A stretch of DNA of 64,000 nucleotides from Micropruina glycogenica (GCF_900289045.1 NZ_LT985188.1:3410001-3474000), one strand, 5' to 3'. Counted from the stretch's first letter, positions 14,850-26,923 are shown. Notes: generated from the sequence alone by a model not told the origin. Translations and numbers: made by a program.

Positions 14850-17212
14850 GGCTTCATCCAGTGGTAGTCGCGCGGGGTCACCATCACGGTGCGCCCCTCG
14901 CCGGCGGGCAGGTAACGGGTGGTCGACGAACCGACCACGACAAGGGAGTTCATGTTCACCACGGCAGGATCGAAGTCGGCCAAGGTCGACAGGGTGACCT
15001 TCTGGTCGGGGCGGTCGGCCTCTTCGACCACAGCGACCGGAGTCTCACCCGGCCGGTGCGGGGTGAACTCCGCCAGCGCGTCGGGCAGGTGGTGCAGCCG
15101 GGTGCGGCTGCGTGGGTTGTAGAGCACGGTGACCAGGTCGGCCTCGGCCGCGGCCCGAACCCGCCGCAGAATGGTGTGCCAGTCGGTGTGCAGGTCGGAC
15201 AGCGAAATGGTGGCGTGGTCGTGGCCCAGCGGTGCGCCCAGGATCGCCGAGGCGGCCAGGCTGGCGGTCACACCCGGCACGATCTCGACCTCGATGCCGT
15301 CGGTGCCCTGTTCGAGGGTGGGCGAGGCCATCGCGTAGATCGCCGGGTCGCCCGAGCAGACCAGGGCGACGTTGTGGCCCTCGCGGGCGAACGCGATCGC
15401 GGTCGCGGTGCGCTCCTCCTCTTTGCCCATCGGGGTGCTGGCGATGCGGACGCCGGGTGCGAGCAGGTCTTTCACCTGCGCCACGTACGGCCGGTAACCG
15501 ACCACCACCGAGGCCTCGCGGATCGCCTGCTGGGCGCGCGGCGTGGTCAGGTCGCGCGAGCCCGGGCCGAGGCCGATCACGGTCAGCCGGCCGCGGGCGG
15601 GCAGCCGTCCGACCGCGCAGGTGGCTTCGGGCGTCTTCTGCTTCTCGACGATCAGGGTCGCCCCGTGGGCGAGCACGGACGCCTCTGCGACGCTCGGCGT
15701 GCCGACCGCCTCGGCCGCGTGGGTGGACGGGTTGGGCACGTCACGGTCGGCCAGTTCGGCAGCGGGGTAGGTGACGAACCGAACGCGCAGCCTTGCGGCC
15801 AGTTCGATGAGCCCGGCCTCGTCGGCCTTCGCATCGACCGAGGTGATCGCGGCGAGCGCACGCAGGTCGAGGCCCGCCTGGGCGAAGGTGCTGGTCAGCA
15901 GGGCATGCAGGGCGGCCGCCGAGGTGCCTCGGTTGCACCCCATGCCGGCGACCAGGCTCGGCGGATTCAGCACCACCGTGGGGACTGCGCTGGTCGCGGC
16001 AGGCTCGACCAGCCGATCGGTGACCAGCACGCGCGCGGTGATGCCGGAGGGTTCGGCGTCGGCGGTGCTCACCGCCACGTTCTTCGGCAGCGGCGGCAGC
16101 GGCCAGGACTGCGATCGGACGACGGCGACGGGCTCGCCGTCCAGGATCGCCCGGGTGACCCCGGCCACATCACCCGACCACGGCCAGCCAAGGGTGTCCA
16201 GGCCCGGCAGGCCCATCGCGTCGGTGGCGGTGGTGATAACCGCGGTCGCGCCCAGGCCGTCCGCGATCCGGCGGGCCAGGTCGTTGGCACCGCCGCCGTG
16301 ACCGCCGACCAGCGGCACCGCGAAGCGTCCGGCCTCGTCGACCACCACGACGCCCGGGTCGGTCTTCTTCGAGGCCAGCAGCGGCGCGATGATGCGGGTG
16401 GTGGCGCCCAAGGCGAGGTGGCTGACGATCAGGTCGCAGTCCGCCCAGGCCTGCGGCAGCCCGTCGACGGCTCCCTCGGCGTAGCGCCGGGTTCGCACCC
16501 CGAGCGTCGCGTCGATGCGGTCGGCGTGCAGCAGGCTGGCCGGGCCGCTGGTCACCTGACCGATGACGAGTTCACGATCCCCGGGCAGGTCGGCGCACAG
16601 GGTGGTGGGTCCGAGGTCGTCCGGCGGCGCGGCGAGAATCAGCACCACGTTGGGTTCGACCGGTTCGACCCCGGCGGCAGCGGCGGCGTCCAGCACCCGC
16701 ACCTGCTCGTCGGGCTCCCCGAGCCGCTCGGCCAGCACGAACGTCCGGTCGCGCCCCGCCAGCCCGGCGGCGAGTTCACGAATGCCGTTGTCGGCCGAGG
16801 TGAACACCGCAACCTTCGGGTGGCTGCGGGCCATCGCCAGTGCGGGGGCCAAGGGGCGTCCGTGCACGCTCACCACCACCGCGTCGTCCCACGGCAGGCC
16901 GACGCGGGCGAAGGCGGTGGCGATCGAGCCGACACCCGGCACCACCCGCGGACGCAGCCCGGCCGCGCGCAGCGAACGCACCACCCCGTAGTGCAGCGGG
17001 TCGCCGCTGGCGATCACCACGACGTCGTCCGATTCGGGCAGCGCGGCGATGCGGGTCACCGCAGCCGAGAGGGCACCCAGCGTGATGCGGCGTTGCTCGG
17101 GCACCGCCAGGCGGTCGAGGTGACGGCTGCCGCCGACCACCCAGTCGGCCGCGGCGGCGGCCCGGGCCAGGTCGGGCGAGGGTTCGCCGAGCAGGCCGTG
17201 GACGGTGATCAT
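14846..17212 (-). CDS. cbiEGH: Trifunctional CbiE-CbiG-CbiH cobalamin enzyme
   Basis: 788 residues from ATG 17212, which overlaps the cbiF stop; a longer upstream frame has no family sequence. Domain 1 (about 1-200) is CbiE, C5 methyltransferase, with SGDPLHYGV and VPGVGSIATAFA. Domain 2 (about 205-535) is CbiG, cobalt-precorrin-5A hydrolase, with VSHLALGATTRI, PLVGGHGGGANDLARRIA and GMGCNRGTSAAAL. Domain 3 (about 545-788) is CbiH, C17 methyltransferase for ring contraction, with IGLGPGSRDLTTPRA, CSGDPAIYAM and VTVLYNPRS. I recall a cbiEGH arrangement in Propionibacterium; here all three are in one frame. CbiT, the usual CbiE partner, is encoded 13 kb away at 30.3 kb. Confidence 0.92.
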   Translation of the reverse strand: MITVHGLLGEPSPDLARAAAAADWVVGGSRHLDRLAVPEQRRITLGALSAAVTRIAALPESDDVVVIASGDPLHYGVVRSLRAAGLRPRVVPGVGSIATAFARVGLPWDDAVVVSVHGRPLAPALAMARSHPKVAVFTSADNGIRELAAGLAGRDRTFVLAERLGEPDEQVRVLDAAAAAGVEPVEPNVVLILAAPPDDLGPTTLCADLPGDRELVIGQVTSGPASLLHADRIDATLGVRTRRYAEGAVDGLPQAWADCDLIVSHLALGATTRIIAPLLASKKTDPGVVVVDEAGRFAVPLVGGHGGGANDLARRIADGLGATAVITTATDAMGLPGLDTLGWPWSGDVAGVTRAILDGEPVAVVRSQSWPLPPLPKNVAVSTADAEPSGITARVLVTDRLVEPAATSAVPTVVLNPPSLVAGMGCNRGTSAAALHALLTSTFAQAGLDLRALAAITSVDAKADEAGLIELAARLRVRFVTYPAAELADRDVPNPSTHAAEAVGTPSVAEASVLAHGATLIVEKQKTPEATCAVGRLPARGRLTVIGLGPGSRDLTTPRAQQAIREASVVVGYRPYVAQVKDLLAPGVRIASTPMGKEEERTATAIAFAREGHNVALVCSGDPAIYAMASPTLEQGTDGIEVEIVPGVTASLAASAILGAPLGHDHATISLSDLHTDWHTILRRVRAAAEADLVTVLYNPRSRTRLHHLPDALAEFTPHRPGETPVAVVEEADRPDQKVTLSTLADFDPAVVNMNSLVVVGSSTTRYLPAGEGRTVMVTPRDYHWMKP

Positions 17213-18018
17213 TGCTCGCTCCTGGTGATCAGCGGGGTGCCGTCGGAAGCCCGGAACTCGTGCCGGAACCCGGGGTGGTACAGGTGGCTGCGGGTGGTCG
17301 ACTCCTCGGCCAGCGCAGGGCCCACTAGCACGACCGTGTGCTTCCAGAGCTTGTGCTCCTTCATGGTCGCCGACAGTTCGTCGAGCCGGCAGCGCAGCAT
17401 CAACTCGTTCGGCCAGCTGACCCGGTAGCCGACGATGCACGGGGTGTCGTCGGGGTAGCCGCCGGCCAGCAGTTCGGCCTGCAGCACCTTGTTGCGCGCC
17501 GCCGACAGGTACAGCGCCATGGTCGCGCCGTGGGCGGCGAACCCGCGGACGGTCTCGCGTGGCGGCATCGGCGTTCGGCCCCCCTCGAGCCGGGTGAGGA
17601 TCAGGCTCTGGGACACCTCGGGCACGGTGATCTCGGCGTCCATGCGGGCCGCAGCGGCCGAGAAGGCCGAGACCCCGGGAATGGTGCGATGCGGAATGCC
17701 GACGGACTCGCAGATGCGCCGCTGCTCGGCGGTGGCGCCGTAGATGGACGGGTCGCCGGTGTGCACCCGGGCCACCAGCAGCCCCTCGTCATGGGCGCGC
17801 TGGTAGAGGGGGGTGATGTCCTCCAGCGAGGCGGACGCCGAGTCGATCACCAGGGCGCCCGGTCGGGCGCCGGCCACGATGCCCTCGTCGACCAGGCTGG
17901 AGGCCCAGATCACGATGTCGGCCTCGGCGATCACTCGGGCGCCGCGCAGGGTGATCAGGTCGGACGCACCGGGCCCGGCCCCGACGAACACCACCTCGCC
18001 CTGAGCTCTGGGATTCAC
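17209..18018 (-). CDS. cbiF: Cobalt-precorrin-4 C11-methyltransferase
   Basis: 269 residues from GTG 18018, which overlaps the cbiL stop. SAM-dependent tetrapyrrole methylase fold: VFVGAGPGASDLITLRG at the N-terminus (SAM loop), VHTGDPSIYGA (motif 2), IPGVSAFSAAAA (motif 3) and YRVSWPNE. Methylates C11 of cobalt-precorrin-4. GGAGGA lies just upstream of the start. Second gene of the operon. Confidence 0.93.
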   Translation of the reverse strand: MNPRAQGEVVFVGAGPGASDLITLRGARVIAEADIVIWASSLVDEGIVAGARPGALVIDSASASLEDITPLYQRAHDEGLLVARVHTGDPSIYGATAEQRRICESVGIPHRTIPGVSAFSAAAARMDAEITVPEVSQSLILTRLEGGRTPMPPRETVRGFAAHGATMALYLSAARNKVLQAELLAGGYPDDTPCIVGYRVSWPNELMLRCRLDELSATMKEHKLWKHTVVLVGPALAEESTTRSHLYHPGFRHEFRASDGTPLITRSEQ

Positions 18019-18773
18019 AGTCGTCCTCCGGTCTGGGTGCGGGCCGGGGCGATCAGCACGGTGGAGAAGTAGGGGGCTGCTTCGCCATCCACCTGGTCCA
18101 GTGGGGTCAGGGTCTGGCCGGGCAGCCCGACGTTCACCCCGAGCACGCCGCGCCGATCGTGCCGCCGGATCAGCTCCAGCAGTTCGGGCAGCTGCCGGCC
18201 GCCCTTGTAGGCGACCACCGTGTCGGCCACGTCCAGGGCCGCCGCCACGCCGTCCAGCCCGGCGGTCACCGGCACCAGGGCCAGGCTCTCGGTGCCCTCG
18301 ACCAATGGGGTCAGGCTGGCCGCTGCCAGGGCCTGCATGGCGGTGATGCCCGGCACCACCACGACCTCGAGGTCGGGTACCGCCGCCCGGACGTGCGCGG
18401 CCAGGTAGCTGAACGTCGAGTACACGCTGGGGTCGCCCACGGTGGCGAACGCGACCGTGCGAGCGCCGTCCTCGAACGCTTCGACGGCCGCCTGGGCGGA
18501 CGCCTCCCACGACTTGCGGCGTTTGGTGCCCACCCCACGTCGTTGCGCCATGCTGAACGGGATGCGGCGCAGCTTCGCCTCCGCGGACGGGCAGGCGGCC
18601 AGCACCAGCCGCTCGGCGCGGCCGGCATCGTCGGCGCTGGCTTCGGTGCTGGGCACCAGGATCACGTCGGCGTCGTCGAGAACGCGCACGGCCTTCATCG
18701 TGATCAGTTCGGGGTCGCCGGGACCCACGCCCACCCCGACCAGGGTGGGAATGCTCGTGGCAGCCGAAGCCAA
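18015..18773 (-). CDS. cbiL: Precorrin-2 / cobalt-factor II C20-methyltransferase
   Basis: About 252 residues from TTG 18773. This start is preferred because GAGGAGG (18779-18785) lies 5 nt before it and the family sequence begins right after (LVGVGVGPGDPELITMKA). An upstream in-frame ATG at 18890 would lie inside the riboswitch. Further motifs: ATVGDPSVYSTFSYL and VVVPGITAMQALAAA. The enzyme adds the C20 methyl that is lost at ring contraction. First gene of the operon, under direct riboswitch control. Confidence 0.91.
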   Translation of the reverse strand: MASAATSIPTLVGVGVGPGDPELITMKAVRVLDDADVILVPSTEASADDAGRAERLVLAACPSAEAKLRRIPFSMAQRRGVGTKRRKSWEASAQAAVEAFEDGARTVAFATVGDPSVYSTFSYLAAHVRAAVPDLEVVVVPGITAMQALAAASLTPLVEGTESLALVPVTAGLDGVAAALDVADTVVAYKGGRQLPELLELIRRHDRRGVLGVNVGLPGQTLTPLDQVDGEAAPYFSTVLIAPARTQTGGRL

Positions 18774-18813
18774 GAGAGCCTCCTCAGGTGTCCGCGCCTG
18801 ACGTCGTCGCTCG

Positions 18814-18929
18814 GCAGACACGGCGAGTTCCTGGCTTCCGGGACTGCGTTCAGCCGACCGGTCACAGTGGCGGGACCGCCCCGGATTCACCCCGCTCGGG
18901 GTTCACCGGTGTTCCTCACCGCTGTCTGC
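18814..18929 (-). promoter_or_regulatory. Cobalamin riboswitch of the cbiL-F-EGH-X-C operon
   Basis: On the minus strand: P1 closing stem GCAGAC/GTCTGC (18924-18929 with 18814-18819), the CCGGTGAA and AATCCGGGGCGGTC core segments, the B12 box GCCACTGTGA, and the AGCCAGGAACTCGCC stretch. Between P1 and the TTG start a small hairpin (TCAGG/CCTGA, 18784-18801) touches the Shine-Dalgarno sequence, which fits translational control by adenosylcobalamin. Confidence 0.92.
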
Positions 18930-18986
18930 GGCCTTCAGTCTGGCAGACTCGGCGGCGTCGTTTGGCAGAACCTGAAAGGTCACCCA

Positions 18987-19943
18987 ATGTCGCTGACGCG
19001 GGTCGGATCGGGGGCCGGCCTGGCCCTGGGCTGGCTGGCCGACCAGCGTCTCGGCGACCCGCGGCGTGGGCATCCGGTGGCCGGTTTCGGTGCCCTGGCG
19101 TTGCGCCTTGAAGAGCGGCTGTACGGCGATGACAAGCTGCGGGGGGCGGTGTTCGAGGCCACCCTGGTGGGGGCCGCGGTCGGGCTCGGCGCTCTGCTCG
19201 AGCGGGCCCTGAAGGGGCATCCGGCCCTTCGTCCGCTGGTCGTGGCGGCTGCGACCTGGACGGTGCTGGGCGGACGTTCCCTGACCCGCGAGGCCGAGGC
19301 GATCGCCGACCACCTGCAGGCCGGTGACCTGCCGGCCGCGCGCAACCGGGTGCGCAACCTGGTGAGTCGAGACCCCGACACCCTCGACGCCGACGATCTC
19401 GCCCGGGCCGCGCTGGAGTCGGTCGCCGAGAACACCTCCGACGCTGTGGTCGCACCGCTGTTCTGGGGCGCCGTCGCAGGCCTGCCCGGCCTGCTCGGTT
19501 ACCGGGCGATCAACACCCTCGACGCGATGGTCGGCTACCGCAACGACCACTACCGCAACTTCGGCTGGGCAGCGGCGAAGGTCGACGACCTGGCCAACTG
19601 GGTTCCCGCCCGGCTCACCGCAGCCCTGACCGTGCTCGCCGCCCCCTTGGTCGGTGGACGGCCGGCGGATGCAGTCGATGTGGTGCGCCGGCAGGCAGAT
19701 CGCCACCCGAGCCCGAACGGCGGCGTGGTGGAGGGTGCCTTCGCCGGCGCCCTGGGCCTCACGCTCGGCGGCCGCAACAGCTACGGCGGCGTCGCCGAAG
19801 ACCGTGGCGAGTTGGGCACCGGACCCGCGCCGACCCCTGCCGACCTGGCCAGAGCCAACCGGTTGGCCCTGGCCGTGTCAGCGCTGGCCGCCCTGGCGAC
19901 CGCGGGGCTGGCTGCCGGTCTGACCCGGGCGAGCTCCCGGTGA
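18987..19943 (+). CDS. cobD: Adenosylcobinamide-phosphate synthase
   Basis: 318 residues from ATG 18987 with a GAAAGG site; the longer open frame upstream covers the riboswitch and is not used. CobD/CbiB attaches aminopropanol (phosphate) to adenosylcobyric acid. Family segments: GWLADQRLGDPRRGHPVAGFG near the N-terminus (seen as ADQRLGDPRRGHPV), RDPDTLDADDLARAALESVAENTSDAVVAPLFW (parts), INTLDAMVGYRNDHYRNFGWAAAK (parts), and HPSPNGGVVEGAFAGALGL. Several membrane segments are present. Divergent from the riboswitch operon; not itself behind the riboswitch. Overlaps cobK by GTGA. Confidence 0.93.
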   Translation: MSLTRVGSGAGLALGWLADQRLGDPRRGHPVAGFGALALRLEERLYGDDKLRGAVFEATLVGAAVGLGALLERALKGHPALRPLVVAAATWTVLGGRSLTREAEAIADHLQAGDLPAARNRVRNLVSRDPDTLDADDLARAALESVAENTSDAVVAPLFWGAVAGLPGLLGYRAINTLDAMVGYRNDHYRNFGWAAAKVDDLANWVPARLTAALTVLAAPLVGGRPADAVDVVRRQADRHPSPNGGVVEGAFAGALGLTLGGRNSYGGVAEDRGELGTGPAPTPADLARANRLALAVSALAALATAGLAAGLTRASSR

Positions 19944-20689
19944 GCGCGCTGCTGCTGGGCGGCACGGCCGAGGCCCGCGACCTGGCCGCCCGGCTGGTCG
20001 CCGCCGACGTCGAGGTGGTGTCGTCCCTGGCCGGCGACGTGGCTGCCCCGCTGCTGCCCGCCGGGAAGGTGCGCATCGGCGGGTTCGGCGGAGTGCACGG
20101 CCTGGCCGGCTACCTGCGCGCGAACGCCGTCAGCGCCGTGGTCGACGCCACCCACCCGTTCGCCGCCACCATGACCGCGCACGCCGCCGCAGCCTGCGCC
20201 GTGACCGGCGTTGCCCTGCTGCGGCTCGAGCGGCCGAGTTGGGCCGCTCGCCCCGACGCCGAGCACTGGCACTGGGTGGGGTCACTGGACGAGGCCCGCG
20301 GCGAGGCCGAGCGACTGGGGGAGCGGGTGTTCCTCGCCATCGGACGTCAGGAGCTCGGCGTCTTCGCCGGCTGGACCGACCGCTACGTGCTGGCCCGCAT
20401 GGTCGACGCGCCGGGCTTTGCGCCACCCGCCACCTGGGAGGTGGTGCGCGCCAGGGGCCCGTTCCGGCTGCCGGACGAGCTGGAGCTGCTGACCAGTAGG
20501 GCCATCGACGTGCTGGTCACCAAAGACTCCGGCGGCGGCACCGATGCCAAGCTCGACGCGGCCGCCACCCTGGGCGTACCGGTGGTCGCGGTGCGCCGGC
20601 CGCCGCCACCCGAAGGCATCGGCGTCGTTTCGTCGGTGGACGAGGCAGTCGCCTGGATCGTCCACCGGCCCGGTGCGGCCACTCCCTAG
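19940..20689 (+). CDS. cobK: Precorrin-6A / cobalt-precorrin-6A reductase
   Basis: 249 residues from GTG 19940, overlapping the cobD stop. CobK/CbiJ reduces the C18-C19 double bond with NADPH. Visible: LLLGGTAEARDLAARL, IGGFGGVHGLAGYL, VVDATHPFAATMTAHA, LVTKDSGGGTDAKLDAA and VPVVAVRRPP, which follow the family order. The stop TAG lies in the left arm of an inverted repeat in front of cobF. Confidence 0.92.
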   Translation: MSALLLGGTAEARDLAARLVAADVEVVSSLAGDVAAPLLPAGKVRIGGFGGVHGLAGYLRANAVSAVVDATHPFAATMTAHAAAACAVTGVALLRLERPSWAARPDAEHWHWVGSLDEARGEAERLGERVFLAIGRQELGVFAGWTDRYVLARMVDAPGFAPPATWEVVRARGPFRLPDELELLTSRAIDVLVTKDSGGGTDAKLDAAATLGVPVVAVRRPPPPEGIGVVSSVDEAVAWIVHRPGAATP

Positions 20690-20713
20690 TGGTGGGAGAC
20701 GCACCACTAGCAT
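20686..20713 (+). promoter_or_regulatory. cobF promoter with overlapping inverted repeat
   Basis: Arms CTAGTGGTG (20686-20694) and CACCACTAG (20702-20710) are perfectly complementary around GGAGACG. The right arm runs into a -10-like TAGCAT (20708-20713) lying 7 nt before the ATG of cobF, implying a leaderless start. A very similar element overlaps the thrE-like promoter at 22951-22975. Probably an operator. Confidence 0.5.
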
Positions 20714-20720
20714 CGGGGCC

Positions 20721-21479
20721 ATGAGTCGCGAACTGCTGCTGATCGGCATCGGGGCCGGCGACCCCGATTGGGTGACGCTCGAGGCCGTCCGGGCGATTCA
20801 GCGACTCGACGTGCTGTTCGTGGTACTCAAAGAGGACGAGCTGGACGACCTGGTCGAGGCCCGCCGCGAAGTGCTCGGCCGGCACCGGCAGACCCTGCCC
20901 CGAATCGTGGAACTGAACGACCCACCCCGGCCGTGGCGCACCGCCCCCGACTACAACGCGGCCGTGGCACTCTGGCGGGCGCAACGGCGCGAGCTGTGGA
21001 GCGCCGCTTTGACCGCCGAACTCGGCGACGACGGTGTGGGTGGCTTTCTGGTCTGGGGAGATCCGTCGCTGTTCGAAAGCACGCTGGCGATCGTGCACGA
21101 GGTGCTGCGCGACTTTTCTGAACCGGTGGAGTTGCGCGTCGTTCCCGGCGTCAGCAGCGTGCACGCACTCACCGCCCGGCACCGCATTCCGCTCAACCGG
21201 CAGGGCCGGGCGGTGCAGATTCTGCCGGCCAGACTGCTCGCCGACGGCATGCCCGACGGTGTCGACGACGTGGTGGCGATGCTGGACGGGAAGCTCGCCT
21301 TCAACTCCATCGACCCCGCCGGCATCGACATCTACTGGGGCGCCTACCTGGGCACCCCCGATGAGCTGCTGATCAGCGGCGACTTGGCGAAGGTGCGCGA
21401 CGAGATCGTGCGGGTGCGTGCCGAGGCGGCGGCCCGCAAGGGCTGGATGTTCGACACCTACCTGCTGCGTCGGCGCTGA
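20721..21479 (+). CDS. cobF: Precorrin-6A synthase (deacetylating), CobF-type
   Basis: 252 residues from ATG 20721. The N-terminus has the SAM-binding LLLIGIGAGDPDWVTLEA; then RREVLGRH, IVELNDPPRPW, YNAAVALWRAQRRE, GGFLVWGDPSLFESTL and VVPGVSSVHALTARHRIPLN. These match the CobF subfamily, not CbiE or CbiF. CobF methylates C1 and removes the acetyl group in the oxygen-dependent pathway. Its presence beside CbiG, which does the deacylation in the anaerobic route, is unexpected. It may be an auxiliary C1 methyltransferase here; a CbiD is not found in this window. Confidence 0.85.
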   Translation: MSRELLLIGIGAGDPDWVTLEAVRAIQRLDVLFVVLKEDELDDLVEARREVLGRHRQTLPRIVELNDPPRPWRTAPDYNAAVALWRAQRRELWSAALTAELGDDGVGGFLVWGDPSLFESTLAIVHEVLRDFSEPVELRVVPGVSSVHALTARHRIPLNRQGRAVQILPARLLADGMPDGVDDVVAMLDGKLAFNSIDPAGIDIYWGAYLGTPDELLISGDLAKVRDEIVRVRAEAAARKGWMFDTYLLRRR

Positions 21480-21510
21480 ACCCACCGTGCGGCTGCACGG
21501 TACGAGCCGA

Positions 21511-22899
21511 TCACGACGACCCGTTGCCGTCACCGTCGGGGTCGAAGGCGCGAGGTTGCGCGCGTCCGGTTCGCCTGGCCCGTTCGCGCAGCACCTCTTG
21601 GGCATGGGTGGCCGGCATGTGGGTCCAGCTGGGGGTCTGCGACAGCCAGGCCTGATCGGTGAGCATGCGCGCGATGACCAGGCCCGAAGCCAGGGCGATC
21701 ACTATGCCCAGCGCGGTGAAGCCGTTGCTGAGGCCACTGAGCGGGTCCTTGTTGATCACCGCCACCAGCGCACGGAAGGTCGCGGCGCCCGGAATCATGA
21801 TCAGCACGGCCGGCACCGACAAGATGATGCGGGGCGTGGCCAGACGTTGGCTGAACCAGCCGGCGAGCAGCCCGATCAGCGTCGTGGCCGCAGCCGCACA
21901 CACCAACGGGTTCCAGCCGGCGTCCACCGCCGCGAGCCGGCCGACGTTGGCCACCGCGCCGATCACGGACGCCGCCAACGCCGCGTTCATCGGGGTGTTG
22001 AAGGTGACGGCGAAGCCCAGCACGCCGACGAAGCTCGCCACCACCCGCACCAGCAGCATCACCCCGGCGGGCAGTCCGAGCGGTTCGATCTCGCCCGGGG
22101 TGAGGCCGAACGCCCAGGCCACCAGCCAGGCCCCGAGCGCGGCGGCGAGGGTGATCAGCGACGCGTACAGCAGCCTCGACACCCCCGAGGTGAAGTCGAA
22201 GCGGGCCAGGTCGAGCGCCGCGGTGAGCAGCGGAAACCCGGGCACCAGAAACAGGATGGCTGAGGTGAAGGCCGCCTCGTGCAGCGGGTTCTCGGCCGTG
22301 GGCAGCAGATGCTGCAGCAACTGTGCCGACAGCATGTACACCAGACAGGCCGTGGTCGCCGCGACGGCGATGATCACCAGGTGGTTCAGGTGCAGGCGGC
22401 GCAGCAGCAACTGCACGAGCTTGCCGCACCCTGCGGCGATCGCCGCGGCGAGGCATTCTTGCCAGCGTCCGTTGTTCAGAAACGCGAACGCGGCGCAGGC
22501 CGCCGCGGCCCCGGCCACGATCGCGCCGGTCGGGTAGTGCCGAGCGTTGGCCACCAGCACGTCCAACTGGCGGTTCAGCACCGTGGCCGACAGGCCAGGC
22601 TCGGCCCGCAGCGACACCCGCATCAGTGCGGCGATCCGGTCGGCGTTCACCACGGGAGCGGGCACCTCGACCACCTGGGTGCGAAAGCTGCGCCCGGCCC
22701 GGGTGGTGACCACGATCTCGGTCAGGCCGACCTGGGCCTCGAGCTGATCGATGCCCAGCGCCTGGGCGACCCGGCCCATGGCGGCCTTGACCCGATACGA
22801 GCCGGTGCCGGCGTGCAACATCATCGAACCCATGCGGCAGACGGCCTCGGACGCCTCGGCCAGGTTCTCGTCGCGTGCCGCACGGTTCGACGGACTCAT
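21511..22899 (-). CDS. ThrE-family threonine/serine exporter-like membrane protein
   Basis: 462 residues from ATG 22899 (AAAGGG site 7-8 nt before); an in-frame GTG at 22929 is the alternative. Layout matches the ThrE/DUF1212 family: an N-terminal soluble part with AVCRMGSMMLHAGTGSYRVKAAM (in parts) and the HLNHLVI segment, then about ten membrane helices, for example ILFLVPGFPLLTAALDLARFDFTSG and LIMIPGAATFRALVAV; the PGxP and PG motifs are typical. Family members export threonine and serine. The C-terminus is hydrophilic. No regulator is next to it. Confidence 0.85.
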   Translation of the reverse strand: MSPSNRAARDENLAEASEAVCRMGSMMLHAGTGSYRVKAAMGRVAQALGIDQLEAQVGLTEIVVTTRAGRSFRTQVVEVPAPVVNADRIAALMRVSLRAEPGLSATVLNRQLDVLVANARHYPTGAIVAGAAAACAAFAFLNNGRWQECLAAAIAAGCGKLVQLLLRRLHLNHLVIIAVAATTACLVYMLSAQLLQHLLPTAENPLHEAAFTSAILFLVPGFPLLTAALDLARFDFTSGVSRLLYASLITLAAALGAWLVAWAFGLTPGEIEPLGLPAGVMLLVRVVASFVGVLGFAVTFNTPMNAALAASVIGAVANVGRLAAVDAGWNPLVCAAAATTLIGLLAGWFSQRLATPRIILSVPAVLIMIPGAATFRALVAVINKDPLSGLSNGFTALGIVIALASGLVIARMLTDQAWLSQTPSWTHMPATHAQEVLRERARRTGRAQPRAFDPDGDGNGSS

Positions 22900-22950
22900 C
22901 CGCACGCCCTTTCTGGGGTATGACGGCACACTCGGACTTCGACTGTGACG

Positions 22951-22975
22951 AGCCTAGTGAGAGACACACCACTAG
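22951..22975 (-). promoter_or_regulatory. thrE-like gene promoter with CTAGTG/CACTAG inverted repeat
   Basis: On the minus strand CTAGTGGTG is followed after 7 nt by CACTAG and then GCT, so that TAGGCT (22951-22956) may be the -10 box. It copies the layout of the cobF element at 20686-20713. It also lies just beyond the nrdF stop and could act in ending the nrd transcript. Confidence 0.45.
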
Positions 22976-22989
22976 TGAGTTCGCGGGGG

Positions 22990-26209
<3,220 letters not shown>

Positions 26210-26618
26210 TGTGATGTGAGCCCTTCGCGGACCGCCTCGACGTCGTCGGGGGTGCCCATCAGTTCGAACTGGTACAGGTGGGGAACGTGGCACTTGCGGG
26301 CCACGATCTCGCCGGCGATGCAGTAGGCAGCGCCGAAGTTGGTGTTTCCGGCGGTGATCACGCCGCGCAGCAGGCCCCGGTTGTCGGGATCGTTGAGAAA
26401 CCGGATCACCTGCTTGGGCACCGCGCCCGCGCCGTTGCCGCCGCCGTAGGTGGGCAGCAACAGCACGAACGGTTCGGTGGCCTGCAGGTGCGGCTCGCCC
26501 GGCAGCACCGGAATGCGGTCTGCGGCGATGCCGAGCTTGCCGACGAAACGGTGGGTGTTCTCAGAGACGGACGAGAAGTAGATCAGCTGCGCCATCGTCC
26601 GTTCCTTTCTACGTTGAT

Positions 26619-26659
26619 CGAGCTCGACCGGCGGTTGTCTCGACGAGCTCGACCGGCGG
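26619..26659. repeat. 16-bp direct repeat between nrdH and nrdI
   Basis: CGAGCTCGACCGGCGG occurs at 26619-26634 and 26644-26659, 25 bp apart, in the 71-bp gap. It is related to the TCGAG arms of the main family. It may mark a decayed palindrome inside the operon. Confidence 0.6.
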
Positions 26660-26666
26660 AGGTTGA

Positions 26667-26894
26667 TCAGGCGACGGCGAGGGCCTTGATGCGGTCGGGG
26701 CGGAATCCCGTCCAGAACTCGCCGTCGGCCTGCACGACCGGGGCCTGCTGGTAGCCGCGCGAGAGCAGATCCTGCAGGGCGGCCTCGTCCTCGGCGAGGT
26801 CGACCACCTCGTAGTCGAGCCCGAGCTTGTCGAGGGCGCGGTAGGTGGCGGTGCACTGCACGCACGATGGCTTGCTGTAGACCGTGATCGTCAT
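26667..26894 (-). CDS. nrdH: Glutaredoxin-like NrdH
   Basis: 75 residues. NrdH reduces NrdE. The redox motif is [15 protein letters not shown] (CxxC at residues about 11-14), with the family segments YQQAPVV and [12 protein letters not shown]. First gene of the nrdHIEF operon. It is preceded by two NrdR-like boxes. Confidence 0.96.
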   Translation of the reverse strand: MTITVYSKPSCVQCTATYRALDKLGLDYEVVDLAEDEAALQDLLSRGYQQAPVVQADGEFWTGFRPDRIKALAVA

Positions 26895-26923
26895 CGCTCG
26901 GGTCCTTTCGAAGATGGTGACTC

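Noticed and set aside
14861-17428. 855-codon plus-strand open frame opposite cbiEGH
   Set aside because: Composition is typical of antisense of a GC-rich gene (Gly/Arg/His/Gln-rich), while the minus strand has three clear enzyme domains.
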